Shown in pieces: positions 1 to 7,700 of a DNA stretch of 64,000 nt. The first letter of the stretch is position 1, and each line of letters begins with the position of its first letter. Under the pieces are notes generated by a model that saw only the letters and a program-made list of their open reading frames with translations, was not told the DNA's origin and did not search any database. Made by a program: the position numbers and the translations under genes. Source of the DNA: Pedobacter sp. W3I1 (GTDB lineage Bacteria > Bacteroidota > Bacteroidia > Sphingobacteriales > Sphingobacteriaceae); NCBI RefSeq assembly GCF_030816015.1, contig NZ_JAUSXN010000001.1, positions 2,232,001-2,296,000 of the forward strand, in the 5' to 3' direction.

Positions 1-2
1 TG

Positions 3-176
3 CTTAATTTCTCTCAGCGTACCCATGATTATCTGGCAGATAAGAACCTTCCCCATATTTATTATCTCGAACCAGGCGTGCATGATTTTAAAGTATGGAA
101 GAATGATTTATACCTGTTTAGCCAGCTATTATTTAAACCTGTAGATCAGGCTTCCTTCTTAGATTATAACCCGTAG
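3..176 (+). CDS. C-terminal end of a CE1-type esterase (acetylxylan/feruloyl esterase)
   Basis: The frame enters from the left edge and ends at TAG 174-176, leaving the last 57 residues. The segment PGVHDFKVWKNDLYLFSQLLF-like (positions about 60-140) matches the C-terminal signature of the alpha/beta-hydrolase esterases of family CE1 (XynZ/EstD type), where a G-x-H-x-x-x-V-W motif carries the catalytic histidine and is followed by an amphipathic end helix. Such enzymes remove ferulate or acetate from xylan, which suits the hemicellulase genes that follow. Serine and aspartate of the triad lie outside the window, so substrate cannot be judged. Alternative: another esterase of the same fold. 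Confidence 0.6.
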   Translation, partial: LNFSQRTHDYLADKNLPHIYYLEPGVHDFKVWKNDLYLFSQLLFKPVDQASFLDYNP

Positions 177-277
177 TTTCCAAACTTGCACCTAAAGAAG
201 CTATTAATTTGCCTGAAACTCAACTTTATGATATTAAAACCGATGCAGGGAAAGTTTACACCCTGTTTAAAAAATAA
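170..277 (+). pseudogene. Orphan C-terminal coding tail, possible glycosidase remnant
   Basis: In the frame next to the esterase tail, bases 170-277 are open and end at TAA. They read like a protein C-terminus: ETQLYDIKTDAGKVYTLFKK. A stop at 167-169 closes the frame upstream and there is no ATG. The Thr-x-x-Gly-Lys-x-Tyr-x-Leu ending resembles the final strand of several Bacteroidota glycosidases, for example GH95, but it is too short to assign. It could be the residue of a deleted gene or the result of a frameshift after the esterase domain. Confidence 0.35.
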
Positions 278-297
278 AATGATTATCACACACCAAT

Positions 298-2721
298 ATG
301 ATTAGTAAACCAAATCTGCGGGCTGTTGCCAGAAAGCATGTTTTTTATTTTTTAGGTCTTATGATGGGCTGGGCTGCTCATGCAAATGCTCAGGAGAAAC
401 TATATGCTAACGAATTTCCGCTTCATGCAATTAGTCTTTCGGATGGGCCCTTTAAACATGCCCAGGACCTGAATTTAAAAACACTGCTTGAATATGATGT
501 AGATAAACTGCTCGCTCCTTATCTTAAGCAAGCTGGCCTGACTCCCAAAAAGAGCTCTTATGAAAACTGGGACGGTTTGGATGGCCATATAGGAGGTCAT
601 TACCTTTCTGCCCTTTCGATGACTTATGCAGCGACCGGTGATGGAGCATGTAAAAAAAGGTTAGACTACATGATCAGCGCACTCAAAGCCTGTCAGCTCG
701 CAAGTGGAAAAAACCACCCGGAATGGGCTGTGGGTTACCTTGGGGGAGTACCTAATAGTGCTGAAATCTGGTCTTCATTCAGAACAGGTGATTTTAAGGC
801 TTTCAGTAAATCCTGGGTGCCTTGGTATAATGTTCATAAAATGTTTGCCGGCCTTCGCGATGCCTGGTTATATACAGGTGATGAAGACGCTGAAAAATTA
901 TTTATAAACTTCTGCGACTGGAGTCTTGAGATAACGGCTAAACTATCGGATGAACAGATGCAAAGTATGCTTGGCACCGAACAAGGTGGAATGAACGAGG
1001 TTCTTGCGGATGCTTACCAGATCACCAGGAATGAAAAATATTTAAAAGCTGCAATGCGTTTTTCTCATCGTCAGCTCCTCGAGCCAATGGCTCGCAGAGA
1101 AGATAACCTCAATAATAAACATGCCAATACGCAGGTGCCGAAAGCCGTTGGATTCCAGCGCATCGGAGCGTTAGCAAATGCGGATAATTATAAACGTGCA
1201 GGTCTCTTTTTTTGGGAAACAGTCACCCAAAACCGAACGCTAGCTTTTGGAGGAAACAGTAGAAGAGAATTCTTTCTAAGCCCTGCCGCTGCGCCTGATT
1301 TTATCAATGATGTTGAAGGACCGGAGAGCTGTAATACCTATAATATGTTAAAGCTTTCTGAAGGACTTTTCCGTGATCAGCCGCTAGGGAAATATATGGA
1401 CTTCTACGAAAAGGGTTTGTTCAACCACATTTTGTCTGCCCAACATCCCGTTCACGGTGGCTATGTTTATTTTACGCCCCTTCGCCCCAGGCACTACCGT
1501 GTATATTCTGCTTCAAACAAAGCGATGTGGTGTTGTGTAGGGAGCGGAATGGAGAATTATGGTAAGCTGGGTCAGTTAATTTATACCCACCGAAAAGACT
1601 CGCTTTATTTAAACCTTTTTATAGCCTCCCGGCTTGACTGGCAGAAAAAAGGCATTAAAATTATACAAAAAACTAATTTTCCGGATGCTGAAAAAACCAG
1701 AATTGAGGTAGAAAAGGGTAATGCAGACTTTACCCTTATGATCAGATATCCTGAATGGGTAAAACCAGGGCAACTGAGAATTTTGGTTAATCACCAGGAG
1801 GTTATTAGCCGTCCGGATTCCTCAGCGTATATGGGTATAAAAAGGCACTGGAACAAGGGAGATGTTGTGGAAATCGAACTGCCTATGCATACCAGTTTGG
1901 AGCAATTGCCGAACCTGTCGGTTTATAGTGCAATCCTTCATGGACCGATATTGCTCGCCGCCAAAACCGGCAGTCAGGATTTAAAAGGGCTTTTAGCTGA
2001 CCAAAGCCGCTGGGGACATATTGCCAGTGGCGAAAAACTGCCCGTTGATCAGGCACCTATATTAATCGCAGGCGGGGCCGATCAGATTACCTCCAGCGTA
2101 GTGCCCGAGAAAGAAAAGCCAATGCAATTCAGCTTTGCCAACCTCAAGATCATTAACCCTGCTCAACTTTCCCTTGAGCCTTTTTATAAAATCCATGATT
2201 CCAGGTATATGATGTATTGGATGACGCTGAATGAGGACCAGTACAAAAATTATTTAGATTCCCTGCAAAAGCTGGAAAGCGAAAAACTTTTACTTGAAAA
2301 AAGAACGGTGGATTTTGTGGCACCCGGCGAACAACAGCCTGAGGCGGATCACCAGCTCCTTCAAAACATTTCTCAAACCGGAACTTTCTCAGATCAGTTC
2401 TGGCGTTCGGCCAATAATGGTGGATATTTTAGCTATCTGTTGGACACAAGGGGAGAAACCAGGCTTAAAATTTCACTTAAGTACTGGGGCGCAGAGTGGG
2501 GAAAGAAGATTTTTGATATTTACATTGACGATAAAAAGCTACTGACTGTAGATAATTCGGAGCGGTGGAATAACTCCGGGTTCAAAACTGATGAATATCC
2601 AATACCTGAAGATATGCTTACCGGAAAGAAAAATGTAAGGCTTCGAATTCAGACTTCGCAAGGAAATACATCCAGTGCAATTTATTATATACGCTTGCTG
2701 AAGAATACGGATAAAAAATAA
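298..2721 (+). CDS. GH127/GH146 beta-L-arabinofuranosidase (DUF1680 family)
   Basis: Secreted 807-residue enzyme with an N-terminal signal peptide ending near AHANAQ. Residues about 40-545 form the DUF1680 (alpha/alpha)6 barrel. The cysteine-glycosidase site is visible: Glu343-x-Cys345 in EGPESC and Cys412-Cys413 in MWCCVGSG. This matches the zinc ligands and nucleophile cysteine known from HypBA1 (Glu338, Cys340, Cys417, Cys418). Beta domains follow (DUF4986-like and a C-terminal DUF6805-like part). Length and C-terminal layout fit Bacteroidota GH146 better than the roughly 660-residue bifidobacterial GH127. It would release beta-L-arabinofuranose from side chains. The GH97 gene follows after 38 bases, probably in the same transcript. 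Confidence 0.85.
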   Translation: MISKPNLRAVARKHVFYFLGLMMGWAAHANAQEKLYANEFPLHAISLSDGPFKHAQDLNLKTLLEYDVDKLLAPYLKQAGLTPKKSSYENWDGLDGHIGGHYLSALSMTYAATGDGACKKRLDYMISALKACQLASGKNHPEWAVGYLGGVPNSAEIWSSFRTGDFKAFSKSWVPWYNVHKMFAGLRDAWLYTGDEDAEKLFINFCDWSLEITAKLSDEQMQSMLGTEQGGMNEVLADAYQITRNEKYLKAAMRFSHRQLLEPMARREDNLNNKHANTQVPKAVGFQRIGALANADNYKRAGLFFWETVTQNRTLAFGGNSRREFFLSPAAAPDFINDVEGPESCNTYNMLKLSEGLFRDQPLGKYMDFYEKGLFNHILSAQHPVHGGYVYFTPLRPRHYRVYSASNKAMWCCVGSGMENYGKLGQLIYTHRKDSLYLNLFIASRLDWQKKGIKIIQKTNFPDAEKTRIEVEKGNADFTLMIRYPEWVKPGQLRILVNHQEVISRPDSSAYMGIKRHWNKGDVVEIELPMHTSLEQLPNLSVYSAILHGPILLAAKTGSQDLKGLLADQSRWGHIASGEKLPVDQAPILIAGGADQITSSVVPEKEKPMQFSFANLKIINPAQLSLEPFYKIHDSRYMMYWMTLNEDQYKNYLDSLQKLESEKLLLEKRTVDFVAPGEQQPEADHQLLQNISQTGTFSDQFWRSANNGGYFSYLLDTRGETRLKISLKYWGAEWGKKIFDIYIDDKKLLTVDNSERWNNSGFKTDEYPIPEDMLTGKKNVRLRIQTSQGNTSSAIYYIRLLKNTDKK

Positions 2722-2759
2722 AATAGTTGATAATACAATATTCACTTACAACGTAAATC

Positions 2760-4691
2760 ATGAAAATATTAATTGGTCTCATCAGCCTGGTTATGTGCTG
2801 TAAAGCAGGAGTAGCACAAACAGACCGCTATAAACTGTTTAGCCCTAACAAAAACCTGGAGCTGGTGTGTAGTCCGAAAGCATTACGCTACCATATTTTA
2901 TATAAGGGCAAAATGGTGCTTGCCGATTCGAAACTTGGCCTTATCCGGGAGGACGAGGATTTCTCAAAAGGACTTATATTAACCAAAGTATCCAAACCCA
3001 CTACGGTGACCCATAATTATACGATGGTAAATGCGAAAAAAAGTTCGATCTTCTATAAAGCCATCGAGACAACTTTCGAATTCCGAACTGGTAAAGGGAG
3101 CCGGATGAATCTTACTTTTAGAATAGCTGATGATGGGCTTGCCTTCAGATATGAATTTCCTGAACAAAATAAGTCTTTAAAAAAGATTGTCAGAGAGTCA
3201 ACCAGTTTCCGGTTTTTAACCGGAACAAGGGCCTGGTTGCAACCTAAAGCCGATGCGCAGACAGGCTTTGAGCATACCAATCCCTTTTACGAGGCTCATT
3301 ACAATATGGATATTCCGGTGGGAACCCCTTCTGGCAGTTCAAATGGTTGGGTATATCCAGCATTATTTAAATTTGATCAGGTTTGGATGCTTTTGAGTGA
3401 GGCCGATCTGGGGCGGGGCTACTGCGGAACATCTCTGGCTCAAAACGCTGTTGATAATGAGTATATGATCAATTTCCCTCAGCCAGCCGAAGGCATCCCA
3501 GGGGATGCTTTGCTGCCTGAATCGACTTTACCCTGGAAAACGCCCTGGAGAATCATGGCTATTGGCGACTTAAAGACGATTTCTGAATCTACCCTGGGAA
3601 CTGATCTTGCCCAACCTGCAAAGGTAATGGATAAAGAATTTATTCAGCCTGGAAAGTCGGCATGGAGCTGGGTATTGGAAAAAGATGCAGCAACGATATA
3701 TTCCGTGCAGAAAAGATATGTTGATTATGCCGCCGGGATGAATTGGCAGTATAGTTTAATTGATGCCAATTGGGATAAAACCATTGGTTATGACTCTATT
3801 GCTGTGCTGGCCAAATATGCAAAAGAGAAGCGAGTTGGCCTGCTCCTTTGGTACAATTCTGCCGGAAACTGGAATACGGTAAAATTTACGCCCAGAGATA
3901 AACTGTTGACTCATCAAAGCAGGGTTCAGGAATTTGCCCGTTTGAAAGAAATGGGTATAAAAGGCATAAAAGTAGATTTTTTTGCGGGTGACGGGCAGTC
4001 GATGATAAATTATTATCAGGATATTTTGGAAGACGCCGCCAGTTACCAGTTACTGGTCAATTTTCATGGTGCAACCCTGCCCAGGGGTTTGCAACGGACT
4101 TATCCAAATTTGATGACAGCTGAAGCGGTTTTCGGATATGAAATGATTTCTTTCGACCAGAATGCTGCAAATAAAGCCCCTTCACATGCGGTGATGAGCG
4201 CGATGGTGCGTAATGCATTTGACCCGATGGATTTTACGCCAATGGCATTGTATAAAATCCCAGGAATAAAACGGGCGACTACGCCGGCCTTTGAATTAGC
4301 CACATCTGTTGTTTTCCTTTCCGGCATACAGCACTTTGCAGAAACACCTTCGGGCATGTCTCAGGTTCCCGAATCTGCCAAAACTTTCCTGAAAGAGCTG
4401 CCGGTAAGCTGGGATGATACACGGTTTATTGATGGTTATCCGGGGGAATTTTATATCGTAGCCAGAAGAAGCGGGAAAAAATGGTACGTAGCAGGTATTA
4501 ACGGTGAGAACAAGCGCAAAGATTTATCCCTTAATTTATCTTTCCTGGCTAATAAAAAAGCGAAGTTGATTTTTTCAGAAGGATCTGCTGAGGTTAATTT
4601 AAAGTCTAAAGAGATAAAAGTAAGCGCTGATGGGAAATTGGGTTTAAGCTTAAAAGGGAATGATGGTTTTACGTTGGTTTTTGGAGATTAA
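2760..4691 (+). CDS. GH97 glycoside hydrolase, retaining (alpha-galactosidase-like) type
   Basis: 643 residues with a signal peptide (cut near GVAQ). The GH97 N-terminal beta-supersandwich spans about residues 25-280, the TIM barrel about 290-560, and a C-terminal beta domain closes the protein. GH97 contains inverting SusB-type alpha-glucosidases and retaining alpha-galactosidases. Here the KVDFF segment places Asp406 where retaining members carry the nucleophile (inverting SusB has glycine there), and Glu455 in TAEAVFGYE is the likely acid/base. It therefore probably acts by retention on alpha-galactosyl or beta-L-arabinopyranosyl ends, which occur on complex xylan side chains. It lies directly downstream of the GH127/GH146 gene. 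Confidence 0.85.
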   Translation: MKILIGLISLVMCCKAGVAQTDRYKLFSPNKNLELVCSPKALRYHILYKGKMVLADSKLGLIREDEDFSKGLILTKVSKPTTVTHNYTMVNAKKSSIFYKAIETTFEFRTGKGSRMNLTFRIADDGLAFRYEFPEQNKSLKKIVRESTSFRFLTGTRAWLQPKADAQTGFEHTNPFYEAHYNMDIPVGTPSGSSNGWVYPALFKFDQVWMLLSEADLGRGYCGTSLAQNAVDNEYMINFPQPAEGIPGDALLPESTLPWKTPWRIMAIGDLKTISESTLGTDLAQPAKVMDKEFIQPGKSAWSWVLEKDAATIYSVQKRYVDYAAGMNWQYSLIDANWDKTIGYDSIAVLAKYAKEKRVGLLLWYNSAGNWNTVKFTPRDKLLTHQSRVQEFARLKEMGIKGIKVDFFAGDGQSMINYYQDILEDAASYQLLVNFHGATLPRGLQRTYPNLMTAEAVFGYEMISFDQNAANKAPSHAVMSAMVRNAFDPMDFTPMALYKIPGIKRATTPAFELATSVVFLSGIQHFAETPSGMSQVPESAKTFLKELPVSWDDTRFIDGYPGEFYIVARRSGKKWYVAGINGENKRKDLSLNLSFLANKKAKLIFSEGSAEVNLKSKEIKVSADGKLGLSLKGNDGFTLVFGD

Positions 4692-4787
4692 TTGAACCCT
4701 GAGGATGTGATGAGATATGGGAAAGTGCTTTCAACCTCATATCGAACATCTTGGTTTAGTATATTTTTTATCTTGCTGAATGAAAGA

Positions 4788-4862
4788 TTCTCATGCCATG
4801 GTTCGTGTCTCCACGAACCATTATTGTTTTCGTTTCGTGGGGACACGAACCGAGGCGTTGGA
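4788..4862. repeat. Palindromic intergenic repeat, copy 1 (double hairpin)
   Basis: About 75 bases almost identical to 5080-5153; the only difference seen is one extra T in the centre. The first half is a perfect hairpin, GGTTCGTG-TCTC-CACGAACC. The second half is a near-perfect one, GTTTCGTG-GGGA-CACGAACC. The two-hairpin layout is like REP/BIME elements of other bacteria. It sits downstream of GH97, so RNA folding could also help end or protect transcripts. Confidence 0.85.
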
Positions 4863-4899
4863 ATGACAATTCTTTATTCTGATACAGACACTATATTTT

Positions 4900-5082
4900 C
4901 TAATTGTAATCCCGGCTTTTAGTTAGCTCCTTAAGCGACTGAAGATCATGTACAGGCCGTTCGATTTCAAATGGAATCTCCCTTTTACTAAACTGCTGAA
5001 AATACAACAGACAAGCATCTTTCCAAATTTGAGCATCTCTTGACTGCGTTCGGAGCTTAGACTGTACCTCTGCGAAACGTTC
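4900..5082 (-). pseudogene. Fossil 3' end of a second GH67 alpha-glucuronidase gene
   Basis: Bases 4900-5082 align without gaps to the end of the intact GH67 gene at 5298-5480 (offset 398). Bases 4950-5082 are identical over 133 bases, while 4900-4949 match at only 35 of 50. The diverged part still encodes a sensible GH67 tail, RPVHDLQSLKELTKSRDYN, followed by TAG; the intact gene ends RPVHNLGTLKELTKSKDYH. Conservative protein changes alongside silent DNA changes suggest the piece comes from a real paralog. The rest of that gene is absent. Confidence 0.8.
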
Positions 5083-5153
5083 TCATGCCATGGTTCGTGT
5101 CTCCACGAACCATTATGTTTTCGTTTCGTGGGGACACGAACCGAGGCGTTGGA
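5080..5153. repeat. Palindromic intergenic repeat, copy 2, flanked by 23-base direct repeats
   Basis: Second copy of the double-hairpin repeat. It is bounded by two identical 23-base sequences, 5061-5083 and 5153-5175 (ACTGTACCTCTGCGAAACGT plus TCT). The left one belongs to the GH67 fossil. The layout resembles an insertion with target duplication into the fossil, although 23 bases is long for a target duplication, so recombination is an alternative. Confidence 0.8.
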
Positions 5154-5297
5154 CTGTACCTCTGCGAAACGTTCTGAAGGCTCTGCGAAGCAAAATCTTT
5201 TAAATTTGATTCATAACTTGGTACAAAGATCTCTCCATTTCGCTGTGCTACAGTCGAGATGACGACCATTCTATTGGAATCGTGAGCACAATCTTTT

Positions 5298-7352
5298 CTA
5301 ATGGTAATCCTTGCTCTTGGTTAACTCTTTTAATGTCCCAAGGTTATGTACAGGCCGTTCGATTTCAAATGGAATCTCCCTTTTACTAAACTGCTGAAAA
5401 TACAACAGACAAGCATCTTTCCAAATTTGAGCATCTCTTGACTGCGTTCGGAGCTTAGACTGTACCTCTGCGAAACGTTCACTGTCTATCGCGCCATTCA
5501 TTCTATCCCAGTCTTTTTGAAAAGATCTGACCGCCTGTACGCCATGGTCATAGCGAATGCAGAGTTCGGTCCACAAATCGTTTCCATTTTTTAAACGGTA
5601 AGACCAGGGCACGTGATGAAACCAGAGCAGATACATTTCAGGGCAGCTTGAAAGGTTATTGAAGGTCGAACTTAATGGCTCATGATATTGATCAACTGCA
5701 CCACTTCCGCGACGGGTTCTGTCAAAACCTATACCCGCGGTGTCTGCCTTGTGGTAATAGACAGACGTCCAGTCAGCACGGATTTTATCATTCGAAAACC
5801 ACGGCGCAGGACCATAATGATGACCTTCGGCAAAAATATGGTGAAGTCCTAGTGGCATCATATAATCAACGGCTGCACCTCTGCTCTCCATCATTATCCG
5901 CTGAGTGGTTTTAACAAAGTTGGCATCCGTTTTTCTTTCTTTCTTATCGAGAAAAGTCTGTTTGATCCATTCTGCTGCAATCACTTTGCTCTCGAGTTTA
6001 TTATTCCATGCCAGGCGCCCAAATGCATACCAGTTTGCCTGGGCAAAGGTGTGGCCGGTCCAGTTTACATCATTACCAATATTAGCCACTCCTGCAATGG
6101 CGGTAAAATCAGTTTTGCTAAGTGATCCATCAGTGCAGGCGGCAACGGTACTGCCTTTCCCATTTTTATAGGTGTCGCTATTTAAACACTCTTCCCATAA
6201 TGTGGAGAGGAAAACAAGTTGCCTGGAGCCGCCCAGGTATTCCTGGGTAATTTGGAATTCGGGCATAACAGGCGTTTTCGACATTGCCCCAAATAATGGG
6301 CTAAAGGGTTCTCTGGGCTGGAAATCAAGTGGGCCGTTTTTTACCTGTAAAATTACATTTTTCCTGAAAGCTCCATCCAGCGGTAAAAATTCTTTGTATG
6401 CTTGTTTGGTTCTGTCCTCAGGGGATGGGTTGTAAACAAAGGCACGCCACATGACAATGCCATTGAAAGGTGCCAGGGCATCGGCCATCATATTGGCACC
6501 ATCAACATGGGTCCTTCCATAATCCTGTGGCCCGGGTTGTCCTTCACTGTTTGCCTTCACTAAAAATCCGCCGAAGTCTGGTATGAGGGCGTAAATTTCT
6601 TTTACTTTATCTTTCCACCACTGCTGAACCTGGGGATCTAATGGGTCTGCTTTTTTTAATTTTCCAATAAGCACGGGAGATGAGAAATTAACGGATAAAT
6701 AAGTTTTTATCCCGTAAGGGCGTAAACGCTGAGCGATTGCGCTTACTTTTTCTAAATATGGTTTAGAGAGAATTTTGGCGGATGCATTAACATTGTTTAA
6801 AACGGCACCATTAATGCCAATCGATGCATTTGCCCTTGCATAAGCTGACCATTTCTCCTTATCCTGCTCAGTAATGCTCAGTCCGTTTTCTTTTTCTCCC
6901 CAAAATATTGAACCGCCTGCATAGCCTCTTTCAACGCTACCATCAAGGTTATCCCAATGATTGAGGATTCTCCTGGAGTAAGATGGATTTGAAATAAATT
7001 TCCGCTGTGGGAGGTTGAGGTATTGACGCCTCAATAATTCGTAAGCTCCGTATAATAAACCAAGTTCTGTCTGCGCACTTATTGCCGATTCTTCCAATTG
7101 GAATCCATCGCCCTTAATAGCCGGATTTTTGTTTAGGTTAAGTTTGAAGACCATATTCTCCTTGCCCAGCCAGCCTTTTCTGAGTTCATCTATTGCAATG
7201 TCTATGATAGATGAGCGAACCGGACAGGAAATACTGACTTTGACTCTGGAATTGCTTCGAAGCCATAGTGCGTGACCATCTTCTGCTTTTAATATTGTTG
7301 CGCTACCTAGTATCAGCAGTGCAATAATCATTATCCTTTTTATATATGCCAT
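5298..7352 (-). CDS. aguA: GH67 alpha-glucuronidase
   Basis: 684 residues, the usual bacterial GH67 length, with a signal peptide (residues 1-23). It removes (4-O-methyl-)glucuronic acid from the non-reducing terminal xylose of xylo-oligosaccharides, here probably in the periplasm. The N-terminal beta domain covers about 25-120, the TIM barrel about 125-460, and a helical C-terminal domain follows. Catalytic residues are recognisable: acid Glu270 in NSEGQPGP, and base pair Asp343 in NGPLDFQ plus Glu371 in ITQEYLG. Their 28-residue spacing matches Asp364/Glu392 of characterised GH67 enzymes. It is transcribed opposite to GH97; the minus-strand GH43 and GH10 genes lie upstream. Confidence 0.95.
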   Translation of the reverse strand: MAYIKRIMIIALLILGSATILKAEDGHALWLRSNSRVKVSISCPVRSSIIDIAIDELRKGWLGKENMVFKLNLNKNPAIKGDGFQLEESAISAQTELGLLYGAYELLRRQYLNLPQRKFISNPSYSRRILNHWDNLDGSVERGYAGGSIFWGEKENGLSITEQDKEKWSAYARANASIGINGAVLNNVNASAKILSKPYLEKVSAIAQRLRPYGIKTYLSVNFSSPVLIGKLKKADPLDPQVQQWWKDKVKEIYALIPDFGGFLVKANSEGQPGPQDYGRTHVDGANMMADALAPFNGIVMWRAFVYNPSPEDRTKQAYKEFLPLDGAFRKNVILQVKNGPLDFQPREPFSPLFGAMSKTPVMPEFQITQEYLGGSRQLVFLSTLWEECLNSDTYKNGKGSTVAACTDGSLSKTDFTAIAGVANIGNDVNWTGHTFAQANWYAFGRLAWNNKLESKVIAAEWIKQTFLDKKERKTDANFVKTTQRIMMESRGAAVDYMMPLGLHHIFAEGHHYGPAPWFSNDKIRADWTSVYYHKADTAGIGFDRTRRGSGAVDQYHEPLSSTFNNLSSCPEMYLLWFHHVPWSYRLKNGNDLWTELCIRYDHGVQAVRSFQKDWDRMNGAIDSERFAEVQSKLRTQSRDAQIWKDACLLYFQQFSKREIPFEIERPVHNLGTLKELTKSKDYH

Positions 7353-7700
7353 TTTTCTTTATAATAATGGTTTAAAATATTTGATTCAATGTCCCGGGTT
7401 GTTCCCTCCGAACCTTCATGTTATCATACAAACCCCAGTTCGATTATTAATATTCCTTTAAGGTCTACTACAGACATTTTTCGTTCATAGCCGTCACCCT
7501 GAATTTTTCATTGTCTGTTTATGTTTTCAATTGCATTCAAGAGTGCTGCGCAGTTTATTTCAGGGTCTTTTTAGCAGTAAGATGCTGATCCCGAAGCTTC
7601 GGGACAGCATGACGATCGCGCTAGTTTCATGGCTTAAAATTAGTCAATATGAATAAATATTAATCGAATTGAGGTTACAAGGCTTAAAATGCCTGGATGT
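7353..7700. other. Gap between GH67 and GH43-CBM6 genes
   Basis: 348 bases on the 5' side of the GH67 gene. The part near 7353-7450 should hold its promoter, but I found no clear TAnnTTTG box. The middle contains the repeat at 7492-7611. No coding sequence is evident. Confidence 0.6.
7492..7611. repeat. Degenerate palindromic intergenic element
   Basis: It begins CGTCACCCTGAA and ends AGCATGACG, and contains TTTCAGGGTCTTTTTAGCAG. I recognise these pieces from dispersed intergenic elements of Pedobacter-type genomes. A strong inner hairpin sits at 7582-7610: ATGCTG, the 14-base palindrome CCCGAAGCTTCGGG, then AGCAT. No T-run follows, so it is not a clear terminator. Confidence 0.55.

Larger units (their letters stand above)
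4692..5297. other. Gene-free stretch between convergent GH97 and GH67 genes
   Basis: This 606-base gap lies between two convergent genes. It contains two copies of a palindromic repeat (4788-4862 and 5080-5153), a fossil 3' end of a GH67 gene (4900-5082), and at about 5225-5265 a short segment ending TCGAGATGACG that resembles dispersed intergenic elements. I saw no intact gene. Confidence 0.75.

Noticed and set aside
4692..4922. 76-codon open frame directly behind the GH97 gene
   Set aside because: It runs through the palindromic repeat and into the GH67 fossil, and has no protein-like pattern.
4788..5175. CRISPR-like repeat array
   Set aside because: There are only two copies, each is a double hairpin with no regular spacers, and there are no cas genes in the window.
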